Under the pieces are notes generated by a model, which was not told the DNA's origin, did not search any database, and worked only from the letters and a program-made list of their open reading frames with translations. Both the position numbers and the translations under genes were made by a program. Of a stretch of 64,000 bases of DNA, positions 1 through 12,930 are shown in pieces. Numbering within the stretch: the first letter of the stretch is position 1; the number at the start of each line of letters is the position of its first letter. Source of the DNA: Stercorarius parasiticus (lineage: Eukaryota; Chordata; Aves; Charadriiformes; Stercorariidae); the NCBI GenBank assembly GCA_013396915.1, contig VWZL01004643.1, positions 363,322 through 427,321 on the forward strand, written 5' to 3'.

Positions 1-3000
1 TACTTCCAGTTTTGGAGGTGTTGGAAGGTGGAGTTCCTTCTCTTCCTGTAAGAGGAAAGATTGACAAGACTGAAGCTTAAATTGCATTATTTGGTTTGGA
101 TTTCATATCCACTTTAAAGATATTTGGACCTGATCCTCTGGTTTAGACCCATCTCCCTTGGAAACGTTAATGCAGTTTGGTGATAGCCTAGAGGCATGTG
201 GTGTTTGGGAGGATGGCCAGGCAAATCTCTGGAGGACCACCGCGAAGCGAGCTTGGGGAATCTGTCTCTGCAAACCTCCTTAGAAAGACTCGACCATCTC
301 TAATTTCAACAACCCCCGTTGTCAGAATGTCAGGCGATGGGTTTCCAATGAGATTAGTAAACGTTTAAGTCAGAGGCGGAAATTGAGACAACTTGGCTGC
401 TGTTTGGTGCTGTTTTATATAAAGCAGGCTAACACAGGATTCCTTCAAGATAGTCTTTCTCCATCTCCCACTGCCTGAAAAGCCACATTAACACACTCAG
501 AAGAAACAACTTCTGAAAAGCCTGATGTTCTGTGGCTGTATTTACACTGCGGAGAGCTGGGTCTGCGCCAGAAGCTTATGCAAACAACCAGTATCTCAAT
601 TCTAACAGACAGGAAGATGACAAAGCTCTAAAAGTGGTGGGGTTTGGGTTTTGTTTTTTTGGTTTGTTTTTGTTTTTTTTTTTTTCAATGGCAAAATTCC
701 CGACAACAGCACTCCTCGTGGTGTTTTGTTCTGACAACCGGCGCATTGCCATACTTGCCAGTTCAGGTCCCATCCGCAGGCCTATGAGGCTTTTTAATTG
801 GGTTTGAAAGGCTGTTGACTAGGGAAGAGAATTTATTTTTCTTTTTTTTTGCTGCTTAGCACAACGGCTTGGGCTTGGTTCTGTTTGCTGGATGCATGTT
901 TGTCTCTGGATAGAAGCAGTTCCCACGAGTATCTTTACGACATCTATGGAGCCAGTTTGCGAAGCCACCTATAGGATTTGCATTCTGGCTTTCACTGATT
1001 TTGTAATACTTGAGCGTCCAGATGCTCAAGGCATCCTTTGAAGGGAGAGCCATGCAACCTTAAAAATAGGGAGACATCAGCTGTATGTGAAAATTAATTT
1101 GGCCTGCCAAACCCACTTGGATGGCAGATTTCCTTCTCTCTTTAACTTTTCAATTGGGTTTTCTATGGTGTTACCTAACACCAAAAAAAGTACGTGTAGG
1201 ATTAAGAGATGTAGCTGGAAGGTGTCACGGGGCATGCCCGCTTCATGTGGGCATCAAGCTCAGGTTCCTGGGGCACTCGGAGCAGTATTTTGTTGCAGAG
1301 ATGCTGGACTGGATATTAAAAGCCCGGTTAGATGTTTTGTTCTGTATTGCAGAAGTAGTTGAGATCTCTCTTCCCATCGGGGCACTGCAGGATATGAACA
1401 TACTCCACTTCTCTTTGCAGTGTGCTCTTGCAGGAAGCCAGAGTCATCGATAGACCTGAAAAGCATCTTGAGAGCCTGGGTGCGTGGCAGGGCTTTTCTC
1501 CAGGGAAGGAAGAGCAGGCACTTCATCCCCACACAGGCAGAAAGGATCCCTTTTCAAGCAGAGCTTAGAGGCTCCCCCCTAGCCCCGTGTTCATCAGAAT
1601 ATAATGTTCTGACCAACAGCTCAACGGATGCGTCAAGACTCTTGTGATGGCTTGTGGATTTCCAACTTATGAGTCAGTTAATGCAGAGCAAACATTTTTG
1701 CACTGACACAGCACTGCGGCGGATCGGCCACTTGCGTGCGTGCCTGGACGGGTGAGCTGCCGAGAGGGGAGGGTCTGGGTCAGCTGCAACTTCTGCTTGG
1801 TTTCTCATTATTTTTGCCGTTGTTTTTCATTTTTGTGGTGGTTTTGAGGCGTGGGTGGAGAGGTATTAAAGCATGAAGCATTGCAACTGGCTTGGGCAGT
1901 CTCTTTAGCATGTGCTGGACCCCCCATGCCAAGACTGTTGAGACTCCAGGGATGGTGCTGTCAGTGCTCGGCACTGCCCCATGGACTGGAAGCATCTTGG
2001 ATCTGTTCTTGGCCGTATCTGCTGAAGGTGGATGATGGGATAGGGAGAGGCTGGGAGCAGCCTATGCAGAGCTCTCCCGCCTATGACCAGTAAAACTGAA
2101 AACAGTTCTGCTGTCTTGTCATTTTATTTCAGTGGTAGTGCTGCTGGTAGCTAAGATGAGGAAACTCTAAAAGTCCCTGTATATTTATCATTTTAATACA
2201 TCTTCTGTTTGAGGAATTACTAATAAAAAAAGAAAGGGAAGAACAAACAAACTTTTCTTAATGTAACTTAGTCTTCCAGCGGAATTCCGTTAAATAATTT
2301 ATCTCAAAATGCCAAAACACCATTATTTTCTGACTGTGTAGATTTGCCAGCTCGCAGATAAGTAAGATTCAGCTGGCTGGCAGGGTTCCTTTGCCTTCTG
2401 ATGTACCAGTGTCCAAAGCAGAGTCTGAAGGCCCAAGATCTCTCCGGTGTCTAGGCGCTTTGTCTCTTGACTTGTCCACTTTTCTGTTGTGCTCGTGTCT
2501 CTGTGGTTAGTTGCTTGAGTATTCAGATAGGACTTTGGTACTCCGTCTGTATTTTTATTTTCAGGAGAGGTGGTTTAATGTGAGGTTAGTCTGCTCCGCG
2601 TCTGGCTAGAGTTACCTTCAGGATCAAGCCCGACTGCCCTCTGCAATTTGCTTTCCAGCTGAGCCTTGATGCAGCAGTTAAAGCACCTCTGCCCTCCTCT
2701 GTCTCGCCAGCAGCTGTAGCTAAGCATGTTTTTTTAATGTTTTAACCTCCCCAAGGCAGAGATTTTTGTGGTTCAGGTAGTATGTTTTACACGCTGTAAA
2801 ACATTGTGTGCATTTGTTTAACGATATGGAAATAGCAATGAACAGGCATTGCTTCACCTGCCTCTGCCCTCGGTGACTGCTCCTGGATGGAAAGTCTGGG
2901 TTGTGCAATAACGTGCACCAGCACCTTGGAAATGCTGATAGAAGGGCAAATTTTGGTGTCGTTTGTGTGCACTTTTTCACCAGTATTGAAACGTGGAAGT

Positions 3001-3318
3001 GTTTGCGATGCCACCTTATTAATGTGTGGGTGTGTTGTTCAGCTAGCAAATGCCTTTTCATGTACAGTTATTTTTGCAGGATAAATCCCAGTATAAATGA
3101 TAGAGTTCCAGTAACTTCTGTGGGAAGCTCTGCAAAACACCAGTAGGGCATAGTTCTTTGTGCTAACAACTTCATTATTTATTTGTGTTTAGGACTAGAT
3201 TTCTGAAGTGTTATAGCTCAAAAAAACCACAGGTAGGCCCCTCAAAGGATGCCAAAAAGCACGTGGATGCCTAAGAATAGGAATCTCCTAAGTATCTTTC
3301 CAGACCTACACGGTGTCT
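1..3318. other. Non-coding stretch, no gene seen
   Basis: I see no exon-like open frame with convincing splice signals, no RNA gene and no young transposon here. Open frames are short (about 115 residues at most), overlap on both strands and show no domain. The one conspicuous feature is a T/G-rich tract near 636-685, listed separately. Several AATAAA-like words occur but none sits at the end of anything gene-like. Most likely intron or intergenic DNA. Confidence 0.6.
636..685. repeat. T/G-rich low-complexity tract
   Basis: Runs of T broken by GG, ending in an uninterrupted T run at about 673-685. The same texture, GG followed by growing T runs, recurs at 23189-23230, 33635-33667, 57379-57416 and 59845-59885. 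The short open frame crossing it, with a Phe-rich core, is an artefact of the T run. Confidence 0.85.
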
Positions 3319-3369
3319 GGTGTAAAACCCAGTTGCATCAGTGGATACGTTCCCAGTAACTCATCCTGC
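3319..3369. repeat. Possible remnant of an old palindromic amniote repeat
   Basis: The phrase GGTGTAAAACCCAGTTGCAT followed by a decayed 'cagtggatacgttcccagtaactc' type core resembles a repeat I know from amniote genomes, in which TGTAAA...CC flanks a palindrome centred on a CAATGGAGTTAC-like core. Sequence is decayed and the family name is unknown to me. Compare the better match at 10310-10500. Confidence 0.35.
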
Positions 3370-4406
3370 TCTGGACCAGGTCTGCAGCACCAGTCCTGTT
3401 CTTGCAGAAATTTCACCCCTTGCAGTGTTGGGTCCAAGTGTCACATCCCCAAAAGTGCGGGCTGGCTTGGTGGAGCCCCTCATGACTCGATTCCCCAGTC
3501 CCACTGAAATATCCTAGATGGCCATGTGCTTGGGGACTTTTCCTGCTAGGATCTTGTCTGTAAACGTCCTTTGCACGTGCAGGTTGCTTTTTCCCTTGGT
3601 CTGCTTTGCATTGGCCAAGCACTGGCCTCCTGGAGCACCTTTGAGGCAATTTACATGATGTAAGGGACGGGCCAATTACCTTTATGGGCATTTTACACAG
3701 AAGTGGCACAATTTTAACAGTCTGTAACTGATTTTATGCATCTATCATGCTGAAATAGGCTTTTTAGCCATGCACACAAAGCACGTACGCTTTAAGGCAA
3801 CGTTTAGGAGTTGTCTTTGTGCTTCAGAGAAGACCTGCATCGAGCCGTTTCCTTCTCCACGTAAAAGAAATTCACGTTGTCAAGGCGCGGATATGATCCC
3901 AAGGCTAGTGAGAAGCTGGGGGGGCAAGGGAAAGCCTGCAGGTTTTGAGAATTAGCATCAAGCAATTAAAGGGGAAGGAGGAAGCGGGGGGAGAGAACAA
4001 CTGCGCAGTGAAACATGTGGTTGCTCTTTTGCCTCATTTGCATTGTCAGCCCTAGTGATTTACGCTGGGAGAAATTCATTCCAGATCATGAGAGCAGATT
4101 AATAAATGTTTTTTTGGACTGATTGAAAAGATATTAGTCTCCAATATGTTTCCCTAAAGGTGTGGCACGCCTATGTTTTGCTGATCAACCACTTTCCATG
4201 AGTAATGCGCTCTCACCCTGACACTGATTTGTGGCATCAGCACTACATAAGGCAGGTTCAGAGGCAGACAAAACTTTCTGTTTCTTTTCCTTTCTTCATC
4301 CTGTTCAATTCAGAGTCTATTTTTTAACCTAAAGTATGTTCTTTGCCCAGCCAGGAAGGCCAACCAACTTTTCTTTTTACGATTCTTTAGTTGCCAAAGG
4401 TATTAA

Positions 4407-4408
4407 AA

Positions 4409-4440
<32 letters not shown>
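4407..4440. repeat. (AT)n microsatellite
   Basis: Alternating A and T, almost pure from about 4419 to 4440 with a short imperfect leader containing AAA breaks. The Tyr-Ile repeats in the frames that cross it on both strands are translation artefacts of the dinucleotide. Confidence 0.95.
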
Positions 4441-4441
<1 letters not shown>

Positions 4442-5554
4442 CCTACAAGTAAGTTGCCAAACAAAACTGTCCTTACTGTGTGTCTGCTCCTGGGTAGCTC
4501 TGCCAAAGAGCAGTTCTGGAAGCTCCCCTCTGGTCTAGGTTTCCTCTTAACTTTAGCCTCAATCTGTGACAGAAGCATGGGAATAGGGGAAAAAGCGAAG
4601 TCTTCCCAGATTGCTGTGAAGACACAACTCGTATCTTTGCCTCTCGTCTTGAGGCACCTTGGCAGAGAGCTGCCGGCATGGAGATTGGTGTTCACCTACG
4701 TGTGCACTCATGTTCACGTGCAGGGCGATCGTGGTCTTGCAACACTGCTTAATTCTCCAGCATTCCCGATGTATCTGTGCTAAACTCTCTCCGAAACATT
4801 TTTAGTGGCCGATGTCTTAAAACAGCCCTCCTGACCGGCTCGATCCAGGAGTTGAGCGTATGGAGATCTGCAAGTTTGTCTCGGGCGGGTGAGTCACTGC
4901 CCCTCTGAGTCAGTTCCCCCGACGGCTCCGCGAGCATGACTTCATTGCTGTAGGTTTAGGCTAACCGATCGCTGAAACTTTCCCAAGAAGAAAGATTAAT
5001 GACAGTGGAAGTCAGAAGAGTGGGAGTTGCATGTTTATGGTGAGTCAAGTAAAACAGAGAGCTGGACAAGAGGTGCACGTATTGGGATGTATGCGCTAGC
5101 TTATGTCATTGTGTTGACAATGTGTGTTGGAAAGAAAAGCACCGGTACGCAGTCGAGATGCACTGGGTTCCTGGAAACTCCAAAGATTTATTAGCCCGTA
5201 TTCAGTGATGCTGAATGGGACTTTGCATCTGCCTTTCTATCCCTTATCCTAAGTTTTAGATCTAAGGTTTAACTGCTGGCTGGTCTGAAGAGCGCGTGGC
5301 TTTTTCGTGCAGGCTTCAATATATGTAAGTGTCCCTGTGGAAGGAAGTCTAAGAACTCACAGTAACATAATCCGCTCATCAGCAGCCTGCTGAACTCCCC
5401 GAGCTTTTCCCTGATCCTTCCAACTTCCTTTGCCGGACGGCGTTTCCCTTTGCCTGCAGACAATTAGGGACGGCTGTGGAAGGTCGGTGTAATTGCATTG
5501 CAGAGCTGGCTTTGGCTGCTCGGCTGCCGGGAGGGGGCCGTGGTGCCTCCTTAC

Positions 5555-5584
5555 CTTTTGCTTGGCCGTTTCTTCTGGAAACAC
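5555..5584 (-). other. Candidate 30-nt microexon (minus strand), unproven
   Basis: On the minus strand a pyrimidine-rich acceptor (ctttgctttcctcaag) precedes 30 nt, followed by a good donor (AAAAG|gtaagga). The length is a multiple of three and one frame reads VFPEETAKQK without a stop. No clear branch-point or flanking exon was found. Pairs of splice signals this good arise by chance in 64 kb, so this is only a candidate. Confidence 0.15.
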
Positions 5585-7149
5585 CTTGAGGAAAGCAAAG
5601 CGGTGTGCTCCACTCTGATGCATTTTGCAGCTAGGATTTCCAAAACCCAGACTGTAAAATCCCCGAATTCTGCACCTGCTATTCATCCTGCAAAAGTTCT
5701 GCATCAGCTCGAATATTCAAGGGGAAACGGTAACCTAACAGTAAAAGCACAAGCCATGGGAGAAAGAACAAACGTTTCTGTGCAGTCACTGCACAGGATC
5801 TAAGCGTTTCTCCGCATTGTGCGTAAGTCTGAGCAGCCCAGTTTATCACCCAACCTTGAGAGTCAGGGACTGAACGAGACAGGAGATACCAGTGGTTTCT
5901 TAAGAGCATCTGCCCAAACAATAGGGCAGGAACCTGGCATTGCCGTTGTTCTCGCTTTGTGGGCAATTTCAAGACTGCAGCTTCAAGCTCTCTGTCCCAG
6001 GACCCTGTATTGGCCTCTAAAGCAGAAAAGCAATAACATAAAGAAAAGTAATTAAGGTTTGGGAAACTGTTCTATGGAGAGCTTTCTGTTTTGTGTCAGA
6101 AATTTAGATCTGGACTCGGGGATCTGGTTTAAATATGATACAATCAGAAACATACCCAGAAAAACTGACTGTTTAATTAAAGAACACTTTTTAGTGGAAA
6201 CCAAATAAAACACAACAGCAGAAAGCGAGGGGCTGCAGCGAGGATGCCGAGAGGAGATAAACGCAGAGGGAAGATGCGGGTGCTCCGTATCCTCATGCAT
6301 AGCATCAGCTGAAAATAGAAAGTAAAGCCAGATGTCGGCTGGGCTGGCTCGGCTCCAGGTGTGTGCCCTTCACTTTCTGCCTACCTGGGACTGTGCTGGA
6401 GCCGCTGCTGTGCCGTAGCTGGCTCCGTTTCTCGCTCCAGTTCTCAAAGCTGGCATGACACCCCCAGGCTGGAAATTAAGGTTTGCGGCAGGAGAGGGAG
6501 ATTGCCACAGCTGTCGGGGGTGGAAGTGGGCTGCTTTGGGCCAGCCAGGCTTGCCAGCTGCTGTTCCTTAAAGATGAACGAGAGGAAGGAATTCCTGTTT
6601 TGGTTCTGCTCTTTCCATTTGGGCGACTTTTCTCTTTTTATTTCTGTTGTTTATTTCTCCTTCAGGACCCGGTGGGTTGTACAGACCTGCAGCAGGCTGG
6701 CGGAGCTCAGGTTTTCCACCTTTAGAGCCCCAATCCGCCTCTCTGCCGTCAGCCCACCCGACCAGCACGCTCTCTGGGACCACCCGCTCCAAGGGAACGG
6801 GTGGTGGGGTAACCTGCTGAAGGAGGGATTTGGGTTTGACTCTTGGTAGTTAAATTTTACCAAAAGCTCTGGAGCAAGAGCTTGTACTGCTCTTACAAAC
6901 TCCAGGCTTTTTCTCTGTATTTCATATTAGAACTCCCAATATTCTTGCTTTACATATAAATATAGAATCCTTTTGAATCCTACTGCTTCATGGCCTCTAT
7001 GAGATGCTGTGGCAGTGAGGTCTGTAGGTTGTTGTTTGCTTTTTTGTTGGTTAGATGTGCGGAGAAATCCTTCGAATTCTCCTATTCTTGGTCTCTCTGG
7101 AGGTTTCTTTGCTTTGAAGTGTCCCATCCATCCTTGCTAGTAAGCGTCA

Positions 7150-7400
7150 CCTAAAACAAATCTGACTTTAATGGAAATGTCATAGTAATGTAATCTATTG
7201 GGTGAATGTAATTTTTTTTCTGTCTTCTACGTTGTCAGGATAATTGATTAACAAAAATTTTCTGTACATCACTGTCTATTATCCGGTTCCCAAGTATTTG
7301 ATTAGAATTCCCAGGGGCATTTTGTGGCATTAGACAAGGTGTATAATCTCATCTGGCATATTTTCATATTTTTCTGATACCTGATTAAACCATGGTAATC
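7150..7400. promoter_or_regulatory. AT-rich conserved-looking block with HNF1-like site
   Basis: A compact A/T-rich stretch with many homeodomain-like words. At 7240-7252 ATAATTGATTAAC matches the palindromic HNF1 consensus GTTAATNATTAAC at 10 of 12 defined positions. Conservation is guessed from the texture only, and no open frame or splice pair explains the block. Confidence 0.25.
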
Positions 7401-7607
7401 AGGCAGCAGAAGAACTGCTTGTAGCAACTGGGGTGCCAGCAACATGCCAAGGGGAGGAAGAGCTGGTTCCAATTGCTGATGCTGCTTGGGCTGAGAGAGG
7501 AACTGGGGATGCCGGCAGGGATTTGTCTCTGGTCACCCGCTAGCTCGGTGCTGGCGGGGCAGCGATGTGACTGCTTCCCCGACTCCTGAACCTGTATCTG
7601 GCAGTCT

Positions 7608-7643
7608 AAAAAAAAATAAAATAAAATAAAATAAAAAAAAAAA
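7608..7643. repeat. (AAAAT)n microsatellite / A-rich tract
   Basis: An A run, then about four AAAAT units, then another A run. It resembles a decayed A-rich tail, but I see no retroelement body on its left and no target-site duplication that I can defend. Confidence 0.9.
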
Positions 7644-10309
7644 TCACTGTTTTCCCTGCAGTAAAGAGGGGATGGACTGTCTTTCCATAAGAATTTGTGT
7701 GTGTATTAATTCCCACCAGCATCAGTTCTATGCAGCTGTAGAAGACCCGCTGTTTGTGATTGGGACGGACTAAGTGGGAGCGAGTCTGTCTTTGCTCATG
7801 GCCAAAGGTGAAGACACTTGAGACTATAAGACTTTCCAAGAATCTCTTACTAAGATGTATTTTAGCCGTGCTTAATGGCTGCACTTACCTCTTATTTCCA
7901 GGCGTAAAGAGCGTGCAAGTAGTTCTCAACTTGACCTTTTAAACTGAATGTACTAAAAGCTTACTGGGCCAAATTCCCCTCGCAGCCACGGTGCTGGAGC
8001 TCCCTGCTGGCCCCCGGGGGTGTCGCTGAGCCTTCTCGAGCTGGAGAGCGCGGCTGGGGTGCAACAAGAGCCGACGTGTGCTGAGACGGGGTCATTAGTG
8101 TTGCTAATCCCACCACGCGAGAAAGATAACAACGTCAGCAATCGTCCCGTGCTTCTGCTGGGAGGCTTCTTTCAAAGATGACAGATGCTTCAATGCTAAA
8201 TGTGAAATTAACGGCTTTGCGCAAGTAGTTGTTCGTTTTAGATGTGTTTTTTTAAGCTCTGGTGTGCTGGCTACATGGGGATGCTGGTGGCTCTGGTGCT
8301 TCTTCGTTCTCCATCCTCAGGAAGAGGCACAAACTGCCCGCACTGCTCAGGAGCATCTGCCTGCATCCGCAGGCCTCCGGATTTCCATAATATGAAGTTT
8401 TTGGGTCAGGCTTTCTATGGGGCAGTGTGTTGGACCTCCCGTCCCCCCTGCGTGGGGAGGGGTCTGCTTTGTAGCATCCATCAGCCTCTACAGAGGTCTG
8501 GAAAAGCCAGGCAGGCGGAAACCCGCTGTGGTAAGCCCCGCTCCCAAAATCTTATCTTGCTTATGAGAGGGGCTTGTGTGTTTTGTAGATACTCACTAGT
8601 ATATCTTGAAGTGAAAATCCTGGTCTAATCATACTCAAACAAAACCAGTCTTTGGAAATGACTGAATACACTTATTCTGCTGCTAAATGAGAATCTGTAC
8701 TTTAAAGCTGGTACACTTACAGGAACAGAAGCTTTTATTTGGCTTAGAACTTCCTGAGGTGAGACCAGCTTCACTTAGCTCGGTGGAGATCTTGCAGCTG
8801 CTTTTCATAGCTCTGTCTCAAACGTTGACCAACTGGCAGGTTTCTCATCTGAGATTTTTTTTTCATTTTTGGCCTTGCAGAAGCCAAAACCTGAATGCTC
8901 TCAGGGTTTCAGGTCCTCAAAGGGTCTGAATCTGAAGCAGACAACTTTTTGAGATGATACATTAAGAGGAGGAAGTGGTAGTTTTTCATCTAAAAACAAA
9001 CTTCTCAGCAAGTACTGAAGCTGCCCGAAGTGGCTCAGATCTGTCACCCTGGGGAGTCCTCTCCCAAAAGAGCTGCTGGGCCCCAGCAGTGACCAGGCCA
9101 GGAAGCGGGACATGGCATCATGGCATTGCGCCCGGTGCCTCAGGCTTGCAAAAGCTTTTGTGAATGGAGAGAATCAGGATTGCTTGATATATTTCTCTGA
9201 CAGAGGTGAACTTAGAGGTTTAAGTGTTGTCATATTGGTGATTTTCAAAAGTAGTCTTAGTGTTTGAAGATGCTGATGTGCACCTACCATGATTGGGGTT
9301 TTTTTTGTTTAATAATGATTGGGGTAAACATCTGAGTCCCAGAAAAATCCGCTGGGACGGCTGCCCTGCATCTTACTGTGCCTGAAGCCTTTGAAAGTCT
9401 GGTCTGGCAAGGTGACCTGTTAGTATCCATCACTCGCTTGTCGATGACTGTCCAGCTTTGCTCATGGCAAACATGAGAGGTCTGGAGCCGCTTAAACCTC
9501 TTTCAGTGCTCATTCCACTTATCTCCCTTTCGCAAAGGCCTGGCGGTGTGAGCATGGGCAGTTGGTGCAGAGCCGCCTTGGGCTTGTTCCTGCAGTATCA
9601 CCCTCTCCTTTCAGAGTACCGTGAGCTTGTGGAGTCAATCTCGGTCGCTTTGGAAGTTGCATTGAAGCTCCTGTGGTCCTTACAAGCTTTCCTGGGCTTT
9701 GCCTGCCCCTGTGGCCTCGCCATGGGGTGTCGCTGGAAAGCTATCCCCAGCTCGTACGCCCTTTAGCTTGGGCAAGAAATGCTGAACGCTAAGTTGTATC
9801 TGAGCTCGGGGTTGCCTTTCCTCCCGTCCTTATTTTCGATCCCTGACTACGAAGCTTTTGTAAGAAAGCGTGAACCTCCTCCGTGGAGCGCGAAATGATT
9901 GGAGTCCTGCGAAGCTTTGGTTAAACCCGCCCAGAGCTGCAGCGCAGCAGCAGCCAGAGCACAGCAGGTACCAGGACACCGACTGCCAGTTCCCAGCTAT
10001 AAAAACACACCGCTCGCACGGTTCACACAACCGGCACAGATGCAGCACGAGCAGCTGCCAGGGAGAAGGGGAGGAGGATGAAAAAGACCATTTGGATGTG
10101 AAAGCAGAGGAGTTGTGCATATCTTCCCAAAACAAAAATAGTAGCTCGAAACGCACTTAGAGTTCTTCTGGCAATAATAACCAATGGATGGGAAGCACAT
10201 TAGGATATTTTCCTGGTTTGGAGCAAGCAGATGTTATTGTGTCCACTGAAATCATGGCAATGAACATAAAGCACAACTTCCCTGCTGCCCTGGCATGAAT
10301 TTTGATCTC

Positions 10310-10500
10310 TCTCTAGTGTAAATCAGGACAGACTCTGTGGAGGGCAATGCTGTTACACCGTTGTACGCCAGAATTGGCCTTGCTTTTGCAAGTCCCAAGG
10401 GTGGTATTTTGATATCTAGAAAATTAATGCTTGAGATGGATCTGACCCAAAACCCTGGATTTGAACTCTTTGCAAGTTCAGATCCGGATGCAAACTTCAC
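10310..10500 (+). repeat. Remnant of an old palindromic amniote repeat
   Basis: At 10316 the phrase GTGTAAATCAGGA is followed by a core containing CAATG...GTTACACCG and then ...CCAGAATTGGCC. This follows, with substitutions, a repeat phrase I recognise from turtle, crocodile and bird DNA. Further right, at about 10460-10500, 'gatttgaactctttgcaagttcagatccggat' also resembles a recurring amniote repeat phrase. I cannot assign the family, and the outer edges are uncertain. Confidence 0.5.
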
Positions 10501-12739
10501 AGCTGCACCCTATTGTCTCTGAGCCCAATAAAACCCTCTCTCTGAACCACCCACAAGCTTAATGAAAATGTAGATTGAGATCAGATCATTATGGCCTCGA
10601 GCCAGGGCTGTGAAGCACGCACAGTGAATGGCCCGACTCTTCTCGTGCTCACGGTGATGTAAACTGTGAGCAACTCCAAGGAAATCAGCTGGATTTCCCC
10701 AGCGTGGAGCCAGTTGTAAATGTGAACAGAATAAGGCCCTAGGTATCTTATTTTTTTTATATATCTGTTTTGAGGAGCAAGTGAACTCCCATCTCATGCT
10801 GACCTAGTCTGGGAGGTCATCTTCTTCCAGGAGGAGCTTTGCCAGGAGCTGAGACTGGATTTGTCCTGATTACCAAGACACATTGTTGGGGAATGTGATA
10901 TCAAATGATGGCTATTTTTGTTCCAGCCTCAGCCCTCTTAGTTTGTTGGGAAAGTTGATGCTAGTGATGAAGAGTAGGAAAATCCTGGGGGAGGGAAAAG
11001 GGAGAGAAAAGAGGATAGAGAGGAGCCCTAAACAGCTTGGGCAGGAGTGCAGTGTGGGGATTTCTCCTTAGGGACGGGGTATTTTTTGTAAAGCAAACAG
11101 CAGCGTTAAACACTTGAGAACTTCTCACTGGAGAGCTGAAGCAGTCTTGTCTTCTGCCATCTCTCGGTTCTTCTGTTTACAGAGATGTGCACAAATGGTT
11201 TAGCTCAGATGACTATAAACGTCAATGGAAGAGTTGTATGCTCGTTTGAATAGAGTGGTTCTTGCTACCTTAGTCATGATCTGACTGTATGTGACTTAAA
11301 TTTCACTGTGCAGATTTTCTCATCTGGGACAGTAATATTTTTGTCAAGTTTCCTCGATAGACACAAGACCTAAGCCTCGGGTATAAACTTTTTCAGCTCC
11401 TGCTTAATCGTTAGTTTTTCGGTGAGTACTTTGTGTGTCTTCTGGGCAGTATTTTCATTAAAAACGTGCTGGATCTCTGCAGGTCAAGTCCATCTTTTGG
11501 TGGCATGAACTTGGAGTTGTGCTGCCTTTAATTTTTTGGGTGTTGTTCCTCATGGAGAGTCAAGACTAGTTCCTGTTATTGCTGATGTCCACGTGTGTCA
11601 TCTCTTGAGCTGCCTTCACGTAGAAGCAGGTCTTTGCCAGGTGTGGATGGGTGTGTTTATTTCCCACATAGTAAGTGAAGTTTGGGTGCTGGTTCCTCTC
11701 TTCTTGGACTCTGCCAGAGCAGAAGCAGTGCTGGGAAACAGAGGAAAAGTCTCAGCTTCCAGGGAGCTGAGATGCCTGGTTTGGAGGACTTTAATTGGCG
11801 GGGTCGTGGGTTTGCTCTTTTATTAGAGGCCATTTGCTGTTTTCCCAGAAGATGAAAGGATTTTGCTGTCAACACTACTTTAAAACAACATAACAAACCA
11901 AACCCAAGTGGGACTACCGTTCTGCCATTAGCATCTACTGGGGCTTGTTTCTGTGGAGCCACTACTATAAAATCCCTCAATTCTTTCCACTACGAAAGCC
12001 CACAAAAGGGGCTGGCAAAGCAGAGGACAATATAGAAATATTAACAGCCAGGTAATGGGGTCATGCATTTTTAGAACCTGTACCTCTGCTTACATGGGTC
12101 GTTTAACCTGTTTAAGTGCCGGGTATGGGTGCCTGGCAAAATTCCCATCTGCCACCCCCCTTTTTTCCTGAATTAAGGGAGCAAAATATCATTACTTCTG
12201 TTGTTTCCTCCTAAGAACAAAACTTAGCACCAACAAATCACTTTGATAAAAGTTCTTCTTAAAAATGTTTCCACGTAATGGCTTGGAAACGTTCGGAGGG
12301 GATCCAAGTTATGAGCATGGTTGCGGTGATGGAGGTTTGCTCTGAGCTCAAACAGTGGAACGCTTTGTTTTTGGAGTTTGCAAAGATCTGGGCAACCTTT
12401 TTCCAGGATGAATAGTTTATTTGCCGAGAAAAGCAATTTTGGGGTTGACTGAAACGATTTACTGAATTGGCACTAGCAGCTAATCTTTTTGTAAAGGGCA
12501 GCTGTGTTTTGTTTCAACATTTTCAGAACTAAATATTCATGTTCTTCCATTTTGAAGTACCATTTTGTTTCATAACTTGTCTGTGTTGTAATCCTTTTTG
12601 CAAAATGGAAAAGTTATCGGGACTACCAAACCAAAACGAAGGGATTGGTCATGCGTTTTGATTGACCTGAACTTAAAGGATTGTTTTTGGTTTTCTTTTG
12701 CTGAGGAGGGAAAACAAATCCAAAGCTTTTTACTCCTAA

Positions 12740-12930
12740 TGAAAACATGACCTTCTTTCACTGCTTGAATAAGCCGATGAATCTCATTTATTCTTTGCCT
12801 GATTGTGAGCCGCAAGTGCCAACCTCCACATCATGGGTGGAGAATGAGTTCATCGTGAGAATGAACTCGTATTTAATTAACGCTTTGATCTTGGGAAGTG
12901 GCACTTCCCAGATGCTTCTTTCCCTAGTGC
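12740..12930. promoter_or_regulatory. Palindrome cluster, possible regulatory element
   Basis: Two separate inverted repeats lie within 65 bp. GAGTTCAT (12846-12853) and ATGAACTC (12861-12868) form an 8-bp inverted pair of AGTTCA nuclear-receptor-like half sites with a 7-nt spacer. TGGGAAGTG (12892-12900) and CACTTCCCA (12902-12910) form a 9-bp inverted repeat around a single G. TTAATTAA-like homeodomain sequence lies between them. Any regulatory function is inferred. Confidence 0.3.

Larger units (their letters stand above)
3370..12739. other. Non-coding stretch with scattered small repeats
   Basis: No supportable gene. Contents I can name are an AT run (4407-4440), an (AAAAT)n run (7608-7643), an A/T-rich conserved-looking block (7150-7400) and an old-repeat remnant (10310-10500). 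At 4025-4130 an octamer-like ATTTGCAT (in 'cctcatttgcattgtcag') sits in moderately AT-rich unique sequence and could be part of a conserved element. Everything else looks like ordinary unique intron or intergenic sequence. Confidence 0.6.

Noticed and set aside
11397..11421. 25-nt segment between TTTTTCAG and GGTGAGTA
   Set aside because: Very short, not a multiple of three, and no good branch-point. Expected by chance in a window this size.
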